NCBI RefSeq assembly: GCF_950066645.1
Contig: NZ_CATMFB010000012.1
Coordinates: forward strand, 1 to 64,000
Reading direction: 5' to 3'
Length of the DNA stretch: 64,000 bases
Origin: an uncultured Thalassolituus sp.
GTDB taxonomy: Bacteria > Pseudomonadota > Gammaproteobacteria > Pseudomonadales > Oceanobacteraceae
The notes under the pieces were generated by a model, which was given only the letters and a program-made list of their open reading frames with translations, was not told the DNA's origin and ran no database searches. Positions 62,814 through 64,000 of this stretch are shown here, in pieces (positions within the stretch are counted from its first letter, which is position 1; each line of letters opens with the position of its first letter). The position numbers and the translations under genes were made by a program.

Positions 62814-63174
62814 GCGCTTCCCCGACCTCGAAATCTATCTGCTGAAACCCGACATCAAGGCCGTCGGCGAGTGGCTGACCTCCCTGTTCTCTGATCTGGA
62901 GGCACTGGTTCATAGCGAAAGTCGCTGCCACTGGCGTGCAGGGACAATGGATATCTTCCTCAACGACAAAGCAGAGAAAAACTTTGCCAGCCTCTGGTTC
63001 CGCAGCAACAACACAGCGTGGAATAACGATCTCGAGCTGGGCCGTGCAGCATTCGCCGCGTTAGGCTGCGAAGTCCGCTGCAGTGACAGTAGCTGGCAGG
63101 AAGGTGAGGAAGAAAGCCCGGATGAGGGCTGGGTCAAGATAAACCGCAACGGCGAAAAGCCCTGTCACTGGTAA
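62806..63174 (+). CDS. Conserved hypothetical protein
   Basis: This 122-residue soluble protein starts MTERFPDLEIYLLK at an ATG that overlaps the stop of the small membrane gene (ATGACTGA), so the two are translationally coupled. It is acidic with several aromatic residues and two cysteines (GCEVRCSDS). It resembles conserved hypothetical proteins of marine gammaproteobacteria, but no function can be assigned. Confidence 0.65.
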   Translation: MTERFPDLEIYLLKPDIKAVGEWLTSLFSDLEALVHSESRCHWRAGTMDIFLNDKAEKNFASLWFRSNNTAWNNDLELGRAAFAALGCEVRCSDSSWQEGEEESPDEGWVKINRNGEKPCHW

Positions 63175-63228
63175 GCTATCAATTTCTCTTGCGTGATAGT
63201 AAAAATCAAACACCCTCATAGTTGTTTT

Positions 63229-63243
63229 TGATAATCATTCTCA
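63229..63243 (+). promoter_or_regulatory. Fur box
   Basis: TGATAATCATTCTCA matches the 7-1-7 Fur site TGATAATnATTATCA at 14 of 15 positions, 34 bases before the start of the next gene. Iron-loaded Fur should repress the two genes downstream, including the cysteine-rich one at the window edge. Confidence 0.75.
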
Positions 63244-63276
63244 TTAATGTATTCTTCTGACTGGAGGATACATGCA

Positions 63277-63693
63277 ATGCGACATATCACAGTACCTGAA
63301 AAGGCGATTCTAAGCGCATCGCGCCTGTCGATTGCGCACGAGCACATGGACCGTTTTGACTCACTGGATAATATGATCCGCAACTACCATGGCGAGCAGT
63401 TGCGCAGTGACCTGCTGAACGATTTTATTGATACCGGTCTTGAACTGGCAACGGACGCAGGAAATAAAGGACTGTCCCGTCTGCAAGAAAGCTGGCTACG
63501 GCGGATCTATACCACCCTGCGGGACTCCGGAATTAATTCTGAACTTCCAGCGCACTGGCGCCAGGCATGCCTGGAATCACTCTATCAGCCATTTTTTGCG
63601 CTACAGCATATTTACCAGAGCCGCCGCGACGGACGTTATGCCCTACGCTACCTGAGCCGGGAAATGCAGGTAATTTCAGGATACCTGCTATGA
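63277..63693 (+). CDS. Fur-controlled protein of unknown function
   Basis: This 138-residue protein from the ATG at 63277 (GGAGGA eight bases before) is mostly helical, with DLLNDFIDTGLELATDAG and the basic C-terminus QHIYQSRRDGRYALRYLSRE. It has no membrane segment. A Fur box directly upstream places it under iron control. It overlaps the next gene by four bases (ATGA). No family is recognised; a role in iron or haem homeostasis is inferred only from the Fur box. Confidence 0.6.
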   Translation: MRHITVPEKAILSASRLSIAHEHMDRFDSLDNMIRNYHGEQLRSDLLNDFIDTGLELATDAGNKGLSRLQESWLRRIYTTLRDSGINSELPAHWRQACLESLYQPFFALQHIYQSRRDGRYALRYLSREMQVISGYLL

Positions 63694-64000
63694 AAGCCCC
63701 GTCAGGCAAATGCGGCAACTGTGCATACCTGCTGAGCAGTGGAAAATGCCCGCTGGCAAATATGGAAGCGCTGGAAAAAAAATTTCCGCAGCTGGCGTTT
63801 CAGCACCTCGATACATACAGTTGTCACAGCGATGAGTTGTGCGGTGCGGGAGATGTTTTTCTGATGTTACGGGCCGAGGAAATTATTGGCATTGAAGACT
63901 GCTGGTTAGAAAATTCGCCTCTTCAGCAAGGCCTGAGCCTGAATAAACGCCGCATTTTTATCGATTTTGTACAGAACGAAAAAATGGATACTCCCGACTG
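63690..64000 (+). CDS. Cysteine-rich protein, partial at window edge
   Basis: An open frame starts at the ATG at 63690, overlapping the previous stop, and is still open after 103 codons at the window end. The visible part has CGNC at residues 8-11, then CPLANMEALEKK, YSCHSDELCGAGD and ED-CWLENS, so it has at least six cysteines that could bind a metal or iron-sulfur cluster. It is in the Fur-controlled operon. The function is unknown and the end is missing. Confidence 0.6.
   Translation, partial: MKAPSGKCGNCAYLLSSGKCPLANMEALEKKFPQLAFQHLDTYSCHSDELCGAGDVFLMLRAEEIIGIEDCWLENSPLQQGLSLNKRRIFIDFVQNEKMDTPD

Noticed and set aside
1-64000. CRISPR arrays and tRNA genes
   Set aside because: No regularly spaced direct repeats with unique spacers and no cloverleaf-like sequence with a T-arm GGTTCRA motif were recognised by eye.

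Overview
The window looks like chromosomal DNA of a gammaproteobacterium, most likely a marine Oceanospirillales/Pseudomonadales-type organism. This rests on the gene set (class II ilvC with divergent ilvY, msrPQ, the glycolytic set epd/pgk/fba, exaC-type aldehyde dehydrogenase, selO, rpsF-rpsR-rplI-dnaB, alr) and on the sequence of the 16S 5' end. Species cannot be named from the sequence alone. No CRISPR array, integrase, transposase or tRNA gene was recognised.

Layout. 1-660: the 5' end of a 16S rRNA gene on the minus strand, its leader boxA and four tandem rrn-type promoters. 0.66-8.1 kb: msrQ-msrP, pssA, ilvY<>ilvC and a molybdopterin oxidoreductase. 8.2-13.3 kb: two TetR genes, each next to alpha/beta hydrolases, and a lipoprotein that looks like a glycoside hydrolase. 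13.3-18.6 kb: dapC, sufE and creBCD, with creB broken by a one-base frameshift. 18.6-21.5 kb: two tandem GAF-EAL c-di-GMP proteins, one with a damaged active site. 21.6-23 kb: an HxlR regulator divergent from an NmrA-like oxidoreductase.

23-38.8 kb: fba, pgk and epd lie in the same direction but are separated. Between pgk and fba sits a polymorphic-toxin island of about 8.5 kb. It holds a 1563-residue Rhs protein with a variable C-terminal toxin, a candidate immunity gene directly after it, and a trail of AT-rich candidate immunity genes, decayed remnants and a duplicated non-coding segment. An ABC exporter and a lipoprotein lie between pgk and epd.

38.9-51.4 kb: mostly housekeeping and accessory metabolism, including a methyltransferase, AraC<>exaC, NnrU, asparaginase, SelO, an ATP-grasp enzyme, PepSY, patatin, thioesterase, alcohol dehydrogenase and alr. 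51.5-53.5 kb: an overlapping operon for a protein with three DnaT-type domains, a lambda P-like protein and a small CPXCG protein. dnaB itself lies 6 kb away, so this is a candidate chromosomal helicase-loading module. 53.5-59.2 kb: a copper-type TonB receptor, a large secreted protein with a dockerin-like end, and two GNAT acetyltransferases. 59.2-62.1 kb: rpsF-rpsR-rplI-dnaB without priB. The non-coding DNA upstream of rpsF carries a cluster of DnaA-box-like 9-mers. The window ends with small genes, one operon preceded by a near-consensus Fur box and running off the edge.

The most interesting regions are the DnaT-like/lambda P-like pair together with the DnaA-box cluster near dnaB, and the Rhs toxin-immunity island that splits pgk from fba.
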